NCBI RefSeq assembly: GCF_019097595.1
Contig: NC_080714.1
Coordinates: 22,532,259-22,596,258 of the forward strand
Length of the DNA: 64,000 nucleotides
Reading direction: 5' to 3'
Source: Hemibagrus wyckioides
Taxonomy: Eukaryota > Chordata > Actinopteri > Siluriformes > Bagridae
The notes beneath the pieces are model-generated. The model searched no databases. It saw nothing but the letters and a program-made list of their open reading frames with translations, and was not told where the DNA came from. Below are positions 28,156 through 39,799 of the stretch, piece after piece. The first letter of the stretch is position 1. Each line of letters starts with the position of its first letter. Made by a program: the position numbers and the translations under genes.

Positions 28156-29823
28156 GTAAAGATGACTTGTGCAAAGTAGAGTGGCACTGAGTGGCTTCAG
28201 CGCTAAAATTACAGCTCACTGCTTAACTGTGGGTTTTTTAGTAGCATGTTTTATGTATCTAAGGGTTTCATTTGCATCCTGTAGAACTTTTTGATTTTTT
28301 TTTTTCCCAAATGTCCTGTTTTCTTGTCTTGTCGTTGTGTGAGCTCTGCCTGTTGTGGCGTTCCGGTGTTTTCTTCACAAGGTGGATTTATTGGACCTCT
28401 CAGCTAGAAGCACGGCTTCCTGGTCCGTTGATTTAAGACCCACTTTGATCTGCTACAGATGGTGCATTAATTTAAACATAATGTGAAGCGAAGCAAAGGC
28501 GATATCAGTTTTCCTCACATGCCACGGAATTGTCAATAATCGTTCTCAGATCCCAGTTTAAATAAAGTGGTTGTGGTGGTATTGATTTCCAGGAGCCCTT
28601 TTTTTAGCCATGCCTCACGCTCAACACCGCCTTATCTCTGCCTCTGCTACCTGAGAGGAGCTGAATAGCATCTCATCAGTGGTAATAATCACTTTTGCTC
28701 TGCTAATATTGGACCTTGTTATAAAGGAGTTATGAATGTGGGTCAGGAGTTTGGTGCCATCGTGGTGTTGCAATAGGGCTGGCTTCTGTTGTTTGCATGG
28801 GAAAAAAGGCATGGGTCAATATCAGAGGAGCACACTGAAAGATGTAACGAGTATGTGTGGGTGTGTGTGTGTGCTCAGGCAATGGCCAACTGAATGCTGG
28901 GCAACAGTGCAGCTATCAGACATGTATCTAGTGCTACTGTTATTAAAATACACACATTGCCAGCACAGTTTTTCAGGGGGATTAATTTGATTCTGGTAGC
29001 CTTATTATTTGTTTGAGTTTTGACAGACGACCGAGTTCTGACTACAAATTACTCCTGGAATCATATAGGCGCACACGATGGAAATTTTTCCCATCACTAA
29101 TATCCAGTATGGCTCCTGTAATCAATAATAGGAAGCAGGCGGCTGTTAGCCTGTGAGGAAAGCCGGTGTGTATTGTGCTGTCACACAGATATGAGCTGAA
29201 CATATATGCAGCATGAAGATAAGCCCATACATTACTAATGTACACCATCTGTTCTTTGTAATGTGACTAGGCGTTACTTTACTCACTGATTAGAACCCAG
29301 AGTTTTTGGTGTGTTGGATTATTAATACTGGTATGTCTGTGCAGGTTGGGTTTTTTATTTTTTTTTGCAGTGGAAAAAAAATTCATTACAAAATATTTTT
29401 GTGCTTTATCGCTAAAGGTGTTAAGGATTAGACATGACACAGCACCGACATAATCTAGTGCTTGATCTGCAGTTATTTATGATACACACCCTAAAGCAAA
29501 AATTTCCATCTTCGATGCAAGAGTGTGATTTTAAGCTTAGTTCACTGTAGCCGTGTTTTTATTATTCAGCACTGCGCAGTATAACATATGTTCATGATTA
29601 TTTAAAAAGCTCCTCCGTAACACAATAGCCGGTATAATGCATTTCATTTAGGACTCCACATGAATGTGAATGAGTTACTTCCAGGTCGATGCTGGGATGA
29701 GCTAACACCGTAGGTGATGTGAGAGGGATTTTTCTTTTAAATGTCAGAGGTAAGACAGGTGAGAGATATCACTAAGTGGCGCAGGGGCAGTGTATAGGCT
29801 GGTCTACAGGAAAAGAAAAAGAG
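28156..29823. other. Intron, no feature recognised
   Basis: Mostly unique-looking. A short GT tract is near 28857-28874. Confidence 0.55.
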
Positions 29824-29978
29824 GTTACTGTGTGTCAGCGTGCACTTTTAGGAATTCTCATCAGCGCTAGAAAGCCATGGCATAACCGACACAACCTGAG
29901 TGAAGGAGTACTCAGGTTGGGTCGGTTATGCAGTGGATTACTAGCGCTGATGAGAATTCCTGATCTGACACAGTTACG
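29824..29978. repeat. Long imperfect palindrome (foldback)
   Basis: A perfect 21-bp arm pair (29850-29870 and 29941-29961) includes GAATTCTCATCAGCGC and its complement. Inside it, CATAACCGAC and CAACCTGAGT pair with ACTCAGGTTG and GTCGGTTATG around a loop of about 8 bases. Outside it, TTACTGTGTGTCAG pairs with CTGACACAGTTA. The total stem is about 70 bp with a few mismatches. It could be a foldback MITE or a hairpin RNA; neither is proven. Confidence 0.85.
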
Positions 29979-30239
29979 CCTTATTTTTTATTCCGAGCCA
30001 TGCCGAGGATTTTGAGAGGGTTCCGGCTGTTTGTTTGCATGCTGTACCGATTAGACCTGGAGATAGAGAACCTCAGTGCACCATTCTGAAGGGTGTAAAA
30101 CATCAGGGTGGTGGTGTGAATGAGCAAACTAACAACAGGAAGTGCAGCCAGACAATACAAGGAGTTACGAAGTGTTCAAGCTGGCCCACTTGCTGCATGC
30201 TGCAACAGTATAAACAGTACAAAGTGGTTTTTATGTAAA

Positions 30240-30515
30240 CACACTTTATCCTGGTCAGGGTCACAGTGAATCTGGAGCCTATCCGGGAAAAGGCATGAAT
30301 ATTCTACAGACCGTTGCAGTGCACCATCCACACACTCATTAACACCTAGGGCTGATTTAGCAGAGCTTAACTATATATGTGCATGTTGGGTGGGGAAACC
30401 TCATACAGACAACTGGGGGGGTCAAGCAAAACACCACAGAGTCACCTGAGGGTGACTCAGGATCGAACCTGGGAGCATAGAGGTAGTTAGATATCCACTA
30501 CACCATGGTGCAGAC
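30240..30515 (+). repeat. SINE-like repeat of the 'tatcctggtcagggtcac' type
   Basis: Begins 'tttatcctggtcagggtcac', then 'gaatctggagcctatccggg', 'cacacactcattaacacctaggg' and 'ctcaggatcgaacctgggag', ending at 'ccactacaccatggtgc'. Diverged copies are at 30765 and 57325 and a reverse copy at 60550. Confidence 0.65.
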
Positions 30516-30764
30516 ACGCATATTTGCACTGTGAAAATGTATATAATACAGGAAACATAATGCATGTGCTTAGGGGAAAACTTTGTTTACAAAAATCCAT
30601 ATTTTTTTTTAGCTGTTCTGGTTGTTGTTTATCAACTGAATGTGATTTTCTCTTTCTAACATTGCCATCGGAAACGTCTTCATGACTCTAATAGAATCGT
30701 TGTGCTTGTGTCGTCCATCTGTTACACGGATCTCTAGTAAATGCAAAAATAACCATGTTTCCAT

Positions 30765-30890
30765 TCATTCATCTTCAGTAACTGCTTTAACTTGGTCAGA
30801 GTCACAGTGGATGCAGAGCCTTTCCCAGGAATACTGAGCATGAGGCAGGAATAAACCCTGGATAGATAATCTCATGGTACACCTATTTTT
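30765..30890 (+). repeat. Truncated copy of the same SINE-like repeat
   Basis: Contains 'cattcatcttcagtaactgc', 'ttggtcagagtcacagtgga', 'gcagagcctttcccagg' and 'aggaataaaccctgga'; the 3' half is missing. Confidence 0.65.
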
Positions 30891-31179
30891 ATTTATGTAA
30901 AAGCCTGTATGAGTAATAATCTGTGTTCTGTTGCACTCTCACCCCACAATATAAAACCAATATATAGGCTACTCTATTGTTTCTCACAGTAATATGCAGT
31001 GCAGGATGCAGTGGGTGAATTTTTTTATTTGACAGTCATATACAGTCATATAATCTTCTGTCAGTGCAGTTACCTAGTACAGAACTGCTTCTGATTTTTA
31101 TGTTGAGTATTTACACAATCACACAATGACAATTACACAAATGTGACTAACACAAAGAGTTTCTTATGATTTTTTTCTT

Positions 31180-31430
31180 ACAGGTGCATGTATATTTAAG
31201 TATATTTAGTATATTTAAGTGAGTTTTGGCTCCATGCTCTCCACCAGTTTCTCACACTGCTGTTGGGTAACTTTATACCACTCTTTTTGCAAAAAAGCAA
31301 ACAGCTCAGCTTTGCTTGATGGTTTGTGACCATCCATCTTCCTCTTGATGACATTCCAGAGGTTTTCAATAGGGTTCAAATCTGGAGATTGGGCAGTGGT
31401 CTCTTATTTTTTTTTCCAGAGCTGTATATA
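31180..31430 (-). mobile_element. Tc1-like transposon fragment
   Basis: Contains blocks of a fish Tc1-like transposase read in reverse: 'tgtgaccatccatcttcctc', 'gacattccagaggttttcaa' and 'ctggagattgggc', then jumps to the terminus 'ttttccagagctgtatata'. Most of the coding region is deleted. Confidence 0.7.
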
Positions 31431-32294
31431 TATATATTAAGTGTTTTCATTAATTAGGTAGTAATTAGTGATCAGTATGAAGGTTTGCCACTTGATGGTC
31501 AAAGACACACTGCTGTTTCAGGAGGCAGGGAAAAAGAATGAAAATGAGCAGATGTATCTGTTTGATTATGCAAGAGAACCACTTCTAGGTGGAGAAGGAA
31601 AACGAAGTCCTGGAAATGACTCATGGCTCTCTTTAAGTGAGTACTTTTTTCCTTAAAAAGAGGAAATACATGAGTCAAATCGCTAGAAAGAGCATACCTG
31701 CATTCTGCTGGAGACGCACTGAAGTGGCTTTAGTCTTCTTCCACTCCTAAGGGTCATATGAGTGCTGTTCACTGCTGTACTCCATGTACTGTACCTGCAC
31801 TAATCCCAGGTTAATGGCTTGTCTCAAGCTCACACAGGTTCAACAGGTAATTTCCAGAGGTGAACACACTGTTCTGATCAACCAGGTCCCTGTCTAACCT
31901 TTACGCTAAAGTCCTGAAAAGGATCAAGTGATTGAAGCGCCTCTCTTTTACTTTTTCAGCTCAGGCTTCTGTTTCATATTCTAATCCACATGGAACATTA
32001 GGTCAGGCAGCAAGTCATTTGCCTGGTTCTGGATGATGAGCTCCTCTTAGCTAACGCTAACATCAGTGTTACAGTCAGAGAAGCAGTCTGTTCTTGCTTC
32101 TGTTGCCACATTCTGGCCTTCGGACTGGTCGTACATTAGACCTGTATTGTTCTAAATGACTAATTCTGTGTTCATGGGGCCTTGTAAGAATATATTTTCA
32201 AGTTGTAATGATGTCATTTCCCAGTACATCATGTTCAGTGAGTGAAGTGGAGGAAAAACATGGTTGGCTAGTTGGCTAATTACTGCTCATAAAA

Positions 32295-32331
32295 GTGACT
32301 TTAAAAGCACTTTTAGTGCTTTAAAAGTCAC
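32295..32331. repeat. Short hairpin
   Basis: GTGACTTTAAAAGCAC and GTGCTTTAAAAGTCAC form a 16-bp stem with one mismatch around a 5-base loop. No T-run or gene context suggests a function. Confidence 0.7.
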
Positions 32332-33856
32332 ACAGTCACAGGTCTGAGTGGCTACTGGTTCTGTTCTACTATAGTGAACTTTAAACAATCATTCAACACT
32401 CAATACAATAGCGAGTAGCGTTAGCAACAAGCTAGCTGGCAGACAATAACAAGGGTTGTTAGCAGCAAGCTAGCCAGGTCTGTTAATTTTGTACTTTATA
32501 CATTATCATATAACGAATAAGGGAAGGGTGTTATTACTGCATAATATCAATGTTGTGATAAATTATGCCACATTATAATGTCATTAAATTATATCACAAA
32601 CATATAATTTACATATTTATTATAAATATCATTTACAAAATACATTTCAAGTAAATTGTTTAAAGCTGATAGTAGTTTATAGCTGATTTAATAGTAAGAG
32701 TTTGTACTGAATATTTAAAATTGTAAAGCCTTAGAGGTAATGAAATACCTAGAAATGAAATAGTTGATGTTAAATAGAGTTAGCATGCTGATTACAGATA
32801 CCATTAGCAGATAGCATTAGCAGAGACATCATTTTTAACTCCATAAACACACAACGTCTTCTCACAATGATGTATGAGGATGTGTTGGAGTGTTTGGGTG
32901 TGTCTGTGAAATGACAGACATGAAGCCAAGCGGAATACAAACAAAAAAATTAACTGTTTTATTTCTAGTTACCCGTACACTATTAGGATTAAAATAATTT
33001 CTAAACTCTGTTCCCTTATGATTTGTATTAGTAATAAATAAAAAATATTCACTCTCTTTCCTTTAAATCATTATGGAATTTTTTTTTAACCTACTAAAGA
33101 TAAATAAATAAAAACATCACACCTTTTTTTATGCATCTCTGTAGTTTTGCTGGTAGTTTGTTAGCAAAACCTATATGACATGATACACATTGTGTATTAT
33201 AGAAATGTCTTTTCACCCACTCCTAGTTTTAAACATTAATCTCATTCATTCATCTTTAGTAATCTCTTTATCCTGCACTGAGTCGCTCTGGATCTTATCA
33301 GTGCCTCTACCTTTAATTATGTTACACAATCTTACACTATTGTTTTCTATCATAATGTTCATTGTGTTGCTCCTTTTTGCCTCTCAGGCACAAATAAAAT
33401 CATCTGTATATTGTACAGGATATTCAATAGAGACTAATGTTCAAATAGTCCTGAGTCAATAACACTCAATCTGCCCTCGGAGGGATTCTACAGTATACAG
33501 TTTTGTTTAATCTTTTAATTCTGATGTATTTTTAAGCTTCTTTTACCGTTTACCATCCAGTCAGTGATGTGTGTACATGGAGATCATAGAATCAGTGAAG
33601 TTTCTATGAAGTGCAGTCAGGATCATGACTTTTCCTGCTGCTGTGTTTAAAATGCGTTGAGATGGGAAAGCCCAGCCTGTTCTTAGACTACGCTAGACCG
33701 AATAAGGACACTGGGATTGATGGGATTATAGAGAGAGGTCAGGGGATAGTGACGTGCATGGATCTGTCACACAAACATGGAGTTAGGTCAGTGCAGCGCA
33801 GGTACAGCAGCTCGGCCAGTCTGTCTCTGCTAGCCTGATGGCAACTAGCTCTAAAT
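32332..33856. other. Intron, and possible promoter of the 33857 exon
   Basis: AT-rich until about 33560; the last 250 bp before 33857 are richer in GC and free of repeats, with TGACGTG at 33750-33756. No other gene is seen. Confidence 0.5.
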
Positions 33857-33906
33857 ATGAGCTCTCCTAAAGGCAAAAAGAGGAAACGCTACTTTAAGTC
33901 TCACAG
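33857..33906 (+). CDS. pde4d: Candidate short basic first exon of pde4d (possibly PDE4D8-like)
   Basis: The ATG at 33857 opens 16 codons, MSSPKGKKRKRYFKSH, plus two bases (AG), followed by a good donor CAG/GTATGC at 33907. Splicing to 49318 gives Ser and then FDVDNG, in frame. An in-frame TGA at 33836-33838 closes the frame upstream, so this ATG is the only possible start. The end KKRKRYFKSHS resembles the end of mammalian PDE4D8 as I remember it (SRLRFSKSYS), about half identical over 12 residues, but the longer D8 beginning is missing. The lysine/arginine cluster could act in membrane-phospholipid or nuclear targeting (inference). A half-CRE, TGACGTG, lies about 100 bp upstream. Support is phase, donor and resemblance only, so a chance ORF remains possible. 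Confidence 0.45.
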
Positions 33907-34649
33907 GTATGCATGCCTCAATCAGCCGTTTACATGCTGCAGTAGAGATGTTTATGTGTCTGGTTTATTAAACAGCATTCTGTGAGGTGATTTGCATATG
34001 GCATTTGAACATACAAAAGATTTAAGTGCAAAAAGAAATTCATGTTTTGGAAATGTTTTCAAAGGAAAAGGGGAAAAATCAATCCTTCTTTTTCAAGTTT
34101 TTCTCTGTTTTTCCCTTTTTATTGTCATGTTTTATAGTTGTGAAAAGCTATTCCTATTTTTAGACACAAGAGGGCAATGTGACACGGCTTCCGTCAGATC
34201 CTTTCTCTCTTACAGCCTAGTTTGTTAAATTCACAGTGTTTTGCAGATTCTTATTGGCATTGTGGGAGTTTTATGGGTCAGACACAGCATTTAATATAGT
34301 AGAGTGGTGTGCAGTTTTATCTGAAGCCTTATAGGAGTGTAGGTTTAGCTGCACATAACAGTTCTACAGTAGCAGCCTTGAGGTCTTCGTATGTATGCTA
34401 CATCTTCATCTTCATGTATGCAAAAAAATTCAGGACAGATGGGCTTGAGGTTTTTTGCACATTAGAATGAAATAATTGGTTACAATGGAATCTGAGGAGG
34501 TTTTTTTTATTCAGGTTGTTAACATGACCAAATATTTTAGTCAGTTGCCAGAAGTAGATTGTTGATCAGAGTGATCTTTCTATAAAACTGGGTCAAATAG
34601 GAAATGATACAATATTTTTTGCATTGTTTTTGTTTTGTAAGAAAGTGAT
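33907..34649. other. Intron, no feature recognised
   Basis: AT-rich with T-runs; nothing recognised. Confidence 0.55.
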
Positions 34650-35163
34650 TATGGGTTAAATGTTATATATACTATGTTTATTTCTTTCAATGCTGAAGGC
34701 GGCCGAAATACACAATAATGTCCTTTGAACAGTTGATATTGAGATATGTCTGCTACTGATGCTCTGTAAAGCCTTCATAACGGCTCTAATCTGAGGTGCT
34801 GTTAATTGGTGATTTCTGAGGCTGGTAACTCTAAATGATCTTCCCCTCTTAAGCAGAGGTAAGTTTTGGTCTTGCTTTACTGGGAGGGTCTTCATGTGAG
34901 CCAGGTTCATCATGGTGCTTGATGGGTTTTGCAAATGCACTTGACAATACTGTTCTTGCAAGAACTATTCCAGAACACCTGACCTTTGTGTCTTAAAATA
35001 ACAACTGACTGTTTTTTCTTGTCATTACATATGGATTACTTAAGTCCATGTGTGTTATTTCATAGTTTTTAAATCTCCAGTATTGTTCTAGAATGTAGAA
35101 AATAAATCCCTAAACAAAAAACATTGAATTAAAAGGTGTGTCCAAACTTTTGACTGGTAGTAT
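34650..35163 (-). mobile_element. Tc1-like transposon remnant
   Basis: The right end is 'tgtccaaacttttgactggt' plus AGTATA, a terminal repeat typical of a fish Tc1-like family. On the minus strand at 34656-34961 a frame reads FRVTSLRNHQLTAPQIRAV and HISISTVQR, the DNA-binding part of that family's transposase. The catalytic half is missing. Confidence 0.8.
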
Positions 35164-36474
35164 ATATATATATATTTATAGAAATGTTATATGAATGTCA
35201 GGCTGCATTTAGATCTGTTCCATACACAAGCATGAGTAGAGACACGTTTAATTCGGACCGTAATAGACTCAACTAAAGACCACTGCAATCCTGACCGTAA
35301 TAAAGTGCTTGCTAAAATGTATGAACGAATGATCGAGTGATTAAGAAAGGTGTAACTGGTGTATTTTATCCTAATTTGACACACAAGATTGACAGAAAAT
35401 TTTGGTCCCTTAAAGCTAAAGTGTTTACACCCTTGGTATGGCTTTGGTTTGTTCCTTGGTATGTTTTTATTTATTTATTTATTTATTACATTTTTGTTAA
35501 TATATAGAAAATTTGTAGTCAGCTACATGTACCGGCATGGTTTCTATGGACGAGGTGAAGGACAACTGTTGTAAATGCTGCAGCACCTGCCTGATAAACA
35601 GACCTGAATCCGGTTATGTAAGCTCTAATAGATTTCTATTAATCTTATAGCGCAGATGTTAGAGACATTTTGTTTCAGCTGTCTCTTTCACCCACAGTTT
35701 ATTTCGCCAGACTCGGTGTTGTGTGCGTCAAGCAACACTGTAAACACCACCACATGCTTGTCAGCAGCTGACTGACGCAGGTTGCTGACAGATGAGAGTT
35801 TTTCTAATGGCTCTGCGTCACCATGAAAGACTCTTACTGGTTCCTGAGGCTTAGTCGGGGTGACAGGTGGAGGAGATGCTGAAGAATATAACAAGGTCAC
35901 GCAAGGGCGAATAGATTTAAAGCTCAGAGCGCTTTTACGTCTCTGCATGGTGGTGAGAAAAATGACATTTTACTGTAGACCGTAGCCTTGCTTTAGATCT
36001 CAACCATTGTTCTGAAAGATTTGTGTTTGTGTTGATTTTTGGGTGAGGACTGTTGATTTTAGTGTCAGAACGCTGACATGGGAGATGGATGTGGATCTGT
36101 AGAGTTTCCACAAACACAAATACTTTTGTCACACTCATCTGGAGTGCTTCTCTCCCCTTTACATTCTTCTGTTACCTCAAGAAAGATATTTCCTCCATAC
36201 AAAACACACACACACACACACACATTGTTACTTCTTTTTTTCTCTGTGGTGTTTCTGTGTGCTAACATTTTAAGCAATTTAACCTTTCAAGTAATCACAT
36301 TACACACTTTTTTCACATTACACAATTCATATCTTCAGGGGTTTTTTTAATTGTTCGTCCTGTATGGTGTTTGTATCTGTCATTAGCATGAACAGACTTG
36401 TAGCCTGAAAGGACCCCAATATCCACAAATGCCACATGCACACTATATGATGTATTTTACCCAATAAATTTGTA
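35164..36474. other. Intron, no gene recognised
   Basis: Has a short TA run at its start, (TTTA)n near 35467-35488, and a (CA)n tract at about 36203-36224. Confidence 0.55.
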
Positions 36475-37830
36475 GGTTACAGTTACAGTTAAAGTTGCTT
36501 CTGTTAATGTTAAAGTTGTTACAATTTCAGTTAAAGTTGCTACAGTTACAGTTAAAATTGTTACAGTTACAGTTAAAGTTGCTACAGTTACAGTTAAAAT
36601 TGTTACAGTTACAGTTAAAGTTGCTACAGTTACAGTTAAAATTGTTACAGTTAAAGTTGCTTCTGTTAATGTTAAAGTTGTTACAGGTAAAGTTAAAGGT
36701 GCTAGAGTTACAGTTAAAGATGTTATTGTTAAAGTTGTTACAGTTAAAGTTAAAGGTACTACAGTTACAGTTAAAGATGTTATTGTTAAAGTTGTTACAG
36801 TTAAAGTTAAAGTTGCTAGAGTTACAGTTAAAATTATTACATTTAAAGTTAAAGGTGCTACAGTTACAGTTAAAAATGTTATTGTTAAAGTTGTTACAGT
36901 TAAAGTTAAAATTGCTAGAGTTACAGTTAAAGTTGTTACAGTTACAGTGTTTACAGTTACAGTTAAAGTTGTTACGGTTACAGTGTTTACAGTTACAGTT
37001 AAAGTTGTTACAGTTACAGTATTTACAGTTACAGTTAAAGTTGTTACAGTTACAGTATTTACAGTTACAGTTAAAGTTGTTACAGTTACAGTGTTTACAG
37101 TTACAGTTAAAGTTGTTACAGTTACAGTATTTACAGTTACAGTTAAAGTTGTTACAGTTACAGTGTTTACAGTTACAGTTAAAGTTGTTACGGTTAAAGT
37201 TAAAGGTGCTACAGTTACAGTTAAAGTTGTTACAGTTACAGTTTCTACAGTCACGGTTAAAGTTGCTACAGTTACAGTTTTTACAGTCACACTTAAAGTT
37301 GCTACAGTTATAGTTAAAGTTGTTACAGTTACAGTAAAAGTTGTTACAGTTACAATTAAAGTTGCTACAGTAAAAGTGCTACAGTTACAGTCAAAAGTGT
37401 TACAGTTACAGTAAATGTTGCTACAGTTACAGTAAAAGTGCTACAGTTACAGTCAAAAGTGTTACAGTTACAGTAAATGTTGCTACAGTTACAGTAAAAG
37501 TGCTACAGTTACAGTCAAAAGTGTTACAGTTACAGTAAATGTTGCTACAGTTACAGTCAAAAGTGTTACAGTTAAAGTTGTTGTAGTTACAGTGTCTACT
37601 GTTACAGTTAATGTTGCTACAGTTACAGTTTCTACTGTTGCAGTTAATGTTGCTACAGTTACAGTTAAAGTTTCTACAGTTAATGTTGCTACAGTTACAG
37701 TTAAAGTTGCTACTATTATGGTTAAAGTTGCTAAAGTTACAGTTAGATTTATTACAGTTAATGTGGCTACAATTACAGTTAAAGTTGTTACAGTTACAGT
37801 TTCTACTGTCACAGGTAACGTTTGTTAATG
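36475..37830. repeat. Satellite of GTTACA/GTTAAA hexamers with 36-bp higher-order unit
   Basis: About 1.35 kb built almost entirely from GTTACA, GTTAAA and GTTGCT/GTTGTT hexamers. Between about 36935 and 37195 a clear 36-bp unit repeats about seven times. Because every unit is a multiple of three, several frames on both strands stay open (VTVKVV or LQLKLL on +, TVTLTV on -). These are artefacts: none has a start, splice or domain context. It lies in the intron between the 33857 and D9 exons. Confidence 0.95.
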
Positions 37831-38595
37831 TTACAGTTAAAGCTGCTGCTGTTGGTATGCTGATAACATAAGAGAATAAAAACAATAATCTTTTATTATA
37901 CAGCAAAGGGTTCAATCTGAAAAAGAAGATCAGATTTGTGCTGTGTTTAGACAAGTGCTTATTTTTGTACTGGTCAGGAAGTGAACAACAGCTCTGATAA
38001 CAGATTTTTAAAACCCCATGCAGATGTTTATTTCACATTTATGGAAGGAGTCCACAGTATCAGTTTAAACAGGTCTCCACTGGGGGTTTTGTGGCTTCTC
38101 AGTAATGTGATATCTGCATATTTTTTTTGGTCTCATTAACTTCACCAGAGACAGAAAAAGGGGAAGTCGGGGAGGGAACAACCGTTTCTTTCTGTTACAG
38201 TGTAAGTGTAACTTGTTTGACTGCTGTTCCCCACCAGTAAATAAAATCTACAAATGGATAAAAATGTAGTTTTAATAAACAAAGGATTGAACACACTGTC
38301 AAGCTGCTGTGGTGTAAGAGGAGTAAAAGACATTGGGGTCAGTGTTATTGGAAAAGTATCGAGTTCAGCGTGGTGAGAGTAATGCAGCTTTCACATTACA
38401 TCGCCTCACAGGGTTTTTTATTAGATACAAGGAGTTTAATTGGATACATTTATAGAGCATAAATTACTAGTGATTTGGTTTGTTTGGTGCTGAAATAAAG
38501 TTAGCAAAATACTCGCTAAAAATATGTATGAAATATACTAAATCTGGTTTGACTGGAATGTCCAGAGATCCCCAAACAAATATGATTTGAATAGA

Positions 38596-38627
<32 letters not shown>

Positions 38628-38849
38628 TTTTACTGATGAAATTAAGTATTGCAAAAATTCCTATTTGAACCACATTTATGTGCATGCTTTAGCTGCAGCT
38701 CTGAAAACTCTTATACCAGGTTTTCTTGTATTTCTGTCTCCTTAGAGGAGATCAGGGGTCCTGCTGCACACATGCCATGCTCGTGTTACTACTATGTTTT
38801 ACTGCAACTACTGTTTACACTGCGGCTTTCTGGAGCTACTGAAGGAAGG
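37831..38849. other. Intron, no gene recognised
   Basis: A (GT)n tract lies at 38602-38628. Otherwise unremarkable. Confidence 0.55.
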
Positions 38850-39470
38850 ACAGGAGTGAGTGGGAGACCAGAGGTGGAAGAGAGAGATAGAAGGAAGAGC
38901 GGGAGAGACAGACAGAAGGAAGAGCGTGAGAGAGACAAACCGAAGGAAGGGTGGTAGAGAGAAAGACAGAAGGAAGAGCAAGAGAGAGAGAGACAGTTGG
39001 AAAGGTGGGAGAGACAGACAGAAGGAAGGGTGGGAGAGATAGACAGAAGGAAGAGTGGGAGAGAGAGACAGAAGATAGAGCGGGAGAGAGAGACAGAGAA
39101 GTAAGGATTGGAGAGAAAAAGACAGAAGGATGAGCGCGAGAGAAAAACAGAGGGAAGGGTGGGAGAGAGAGACAGACAGAAGGGTGGGAGAAAGTGAGAA
39201 AGACCCTAGGTAGAAAAGAGACAGAAAGAAGGGTGGAATAGAGTGAGAGAGATCTGGGGTGAAAGAGAGACAGACAGAAGGAAGGGCAGGAGAAAGACAG
39301 ACAGAGTGACAAACAGAAAGAAAATTGGGAGAGATAGAAGGAAGGGAGGGTGAGAAACAGAGAGAAGGAAGGTGGGAGGGAGGGAGAAAAGGGCAGGAAA
39401 GTGACACATGAAGGTTGGGAGAGAGAAAGACAGAGGGAAGGGCAGGAGAGAGAGAGAGAGAGAGAGAGAC
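38850..39470. repeat. Purine-strand minisatellite upstream of the D9 exon
   Basis: About 620 bp in which nearly every base of the + strand is A or G, made of diverged units of about 28-30 bp (core GACAGAAGGAAGAGCGGGAG). It ends in (GA)n at about 39446-39468, some 270 bp before the D9 start codon. The minus strand gives long Ser/Leu/Pro-rich frames that are artefacts. Confidence 0.95.
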
Positions 39471-39740
39471 CTGATGTGTAGAGGGGGAGTGAGCAGATTG
39501 GACAGGTCCTCACACACTGTTGTAACACTGGGTGGAGAGAAAGTATTGTACTTCAAAGAGGAAGGGGTGGTAGACAGGAGTGAGTGTGTGCGTGTTCGTG
39601 CGTGTGTGTGTTCGTGCATGTGTGTGTGTGTGTGTGAACAGAGCAGCGTGTGGGAGTGCAGCAAGTTGGAAGCACGTGAAGAAAGCCACGCTGTGTTTGC
39701 TTTAGAGACGGTGCGAGCGGTGTGGAGACGTTCAGCCACC
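39471..39740 (+). promoter_or_regulatory. Probable D9 promoter and 5' leader
   Basis: Non-repetitive apart from GT-rich 39583-39638. It has an E-box CACGTG at 39673-39678 and a Kozak-perfect start right after it. No TATA box is seen. The transcription start cannot be located from sequence alone. Confidence 0.4.
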
Positions 39741-39799
39741 ATGAGTATTGTTATGAAGCCCCGCTCGCGCTCCACCAGCTCACTGAAATGCATGGAAGG
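39741..39799 (+). CDS. pde4d: PDE4D9-type alternative first coding exon
   Basis: This exon encodes MSIVMKPRSRSTSSLKCME plus GG, then a donor GTAAAC at 39800. Mammalian PDE4D9 begins MSIIMKPRSRSTSSLRTAEAV; fifteen of the first sixteen or so residues agree, including the whole KPRSRSTSSL block. The split codon completed by T at 49318 is Gly here where mammals have Cys. The start context GCCACCATGA is a near-perfect Kozak sequence. The block RSRSTSS is a plausible kinase target. The exon follows a 0.6-kb purine-rich minisatellite and a short GT-rich stretch, and an E-box CACGTG sits at 39673-39678, about 65 bp upstream of the ATG. Confidence 0.92.

Noticed and set aside
36457..37290. 277-codon Thr/Val-rich frame on the minus strand and a similar 272-codon frame on the plus strand
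   Set aside because: Both lie wholly in the hexamer satellite, whose units are multiples of three; open frames on both strands are expected without coding.
36475..37830. Possible telomere-like repeat
   Set aside because: The unit is GTTACA/GTTAAA, not TTAGGG, and it is interstitial; no telomeric meaning.
38808..39793. Ser/Leu/Pro-rich minus-strand frames of 195-230 codons
   Set aside because: They are translations of the purine-strand minisatellite; three overlapping frames are open at once and no domain is visible.
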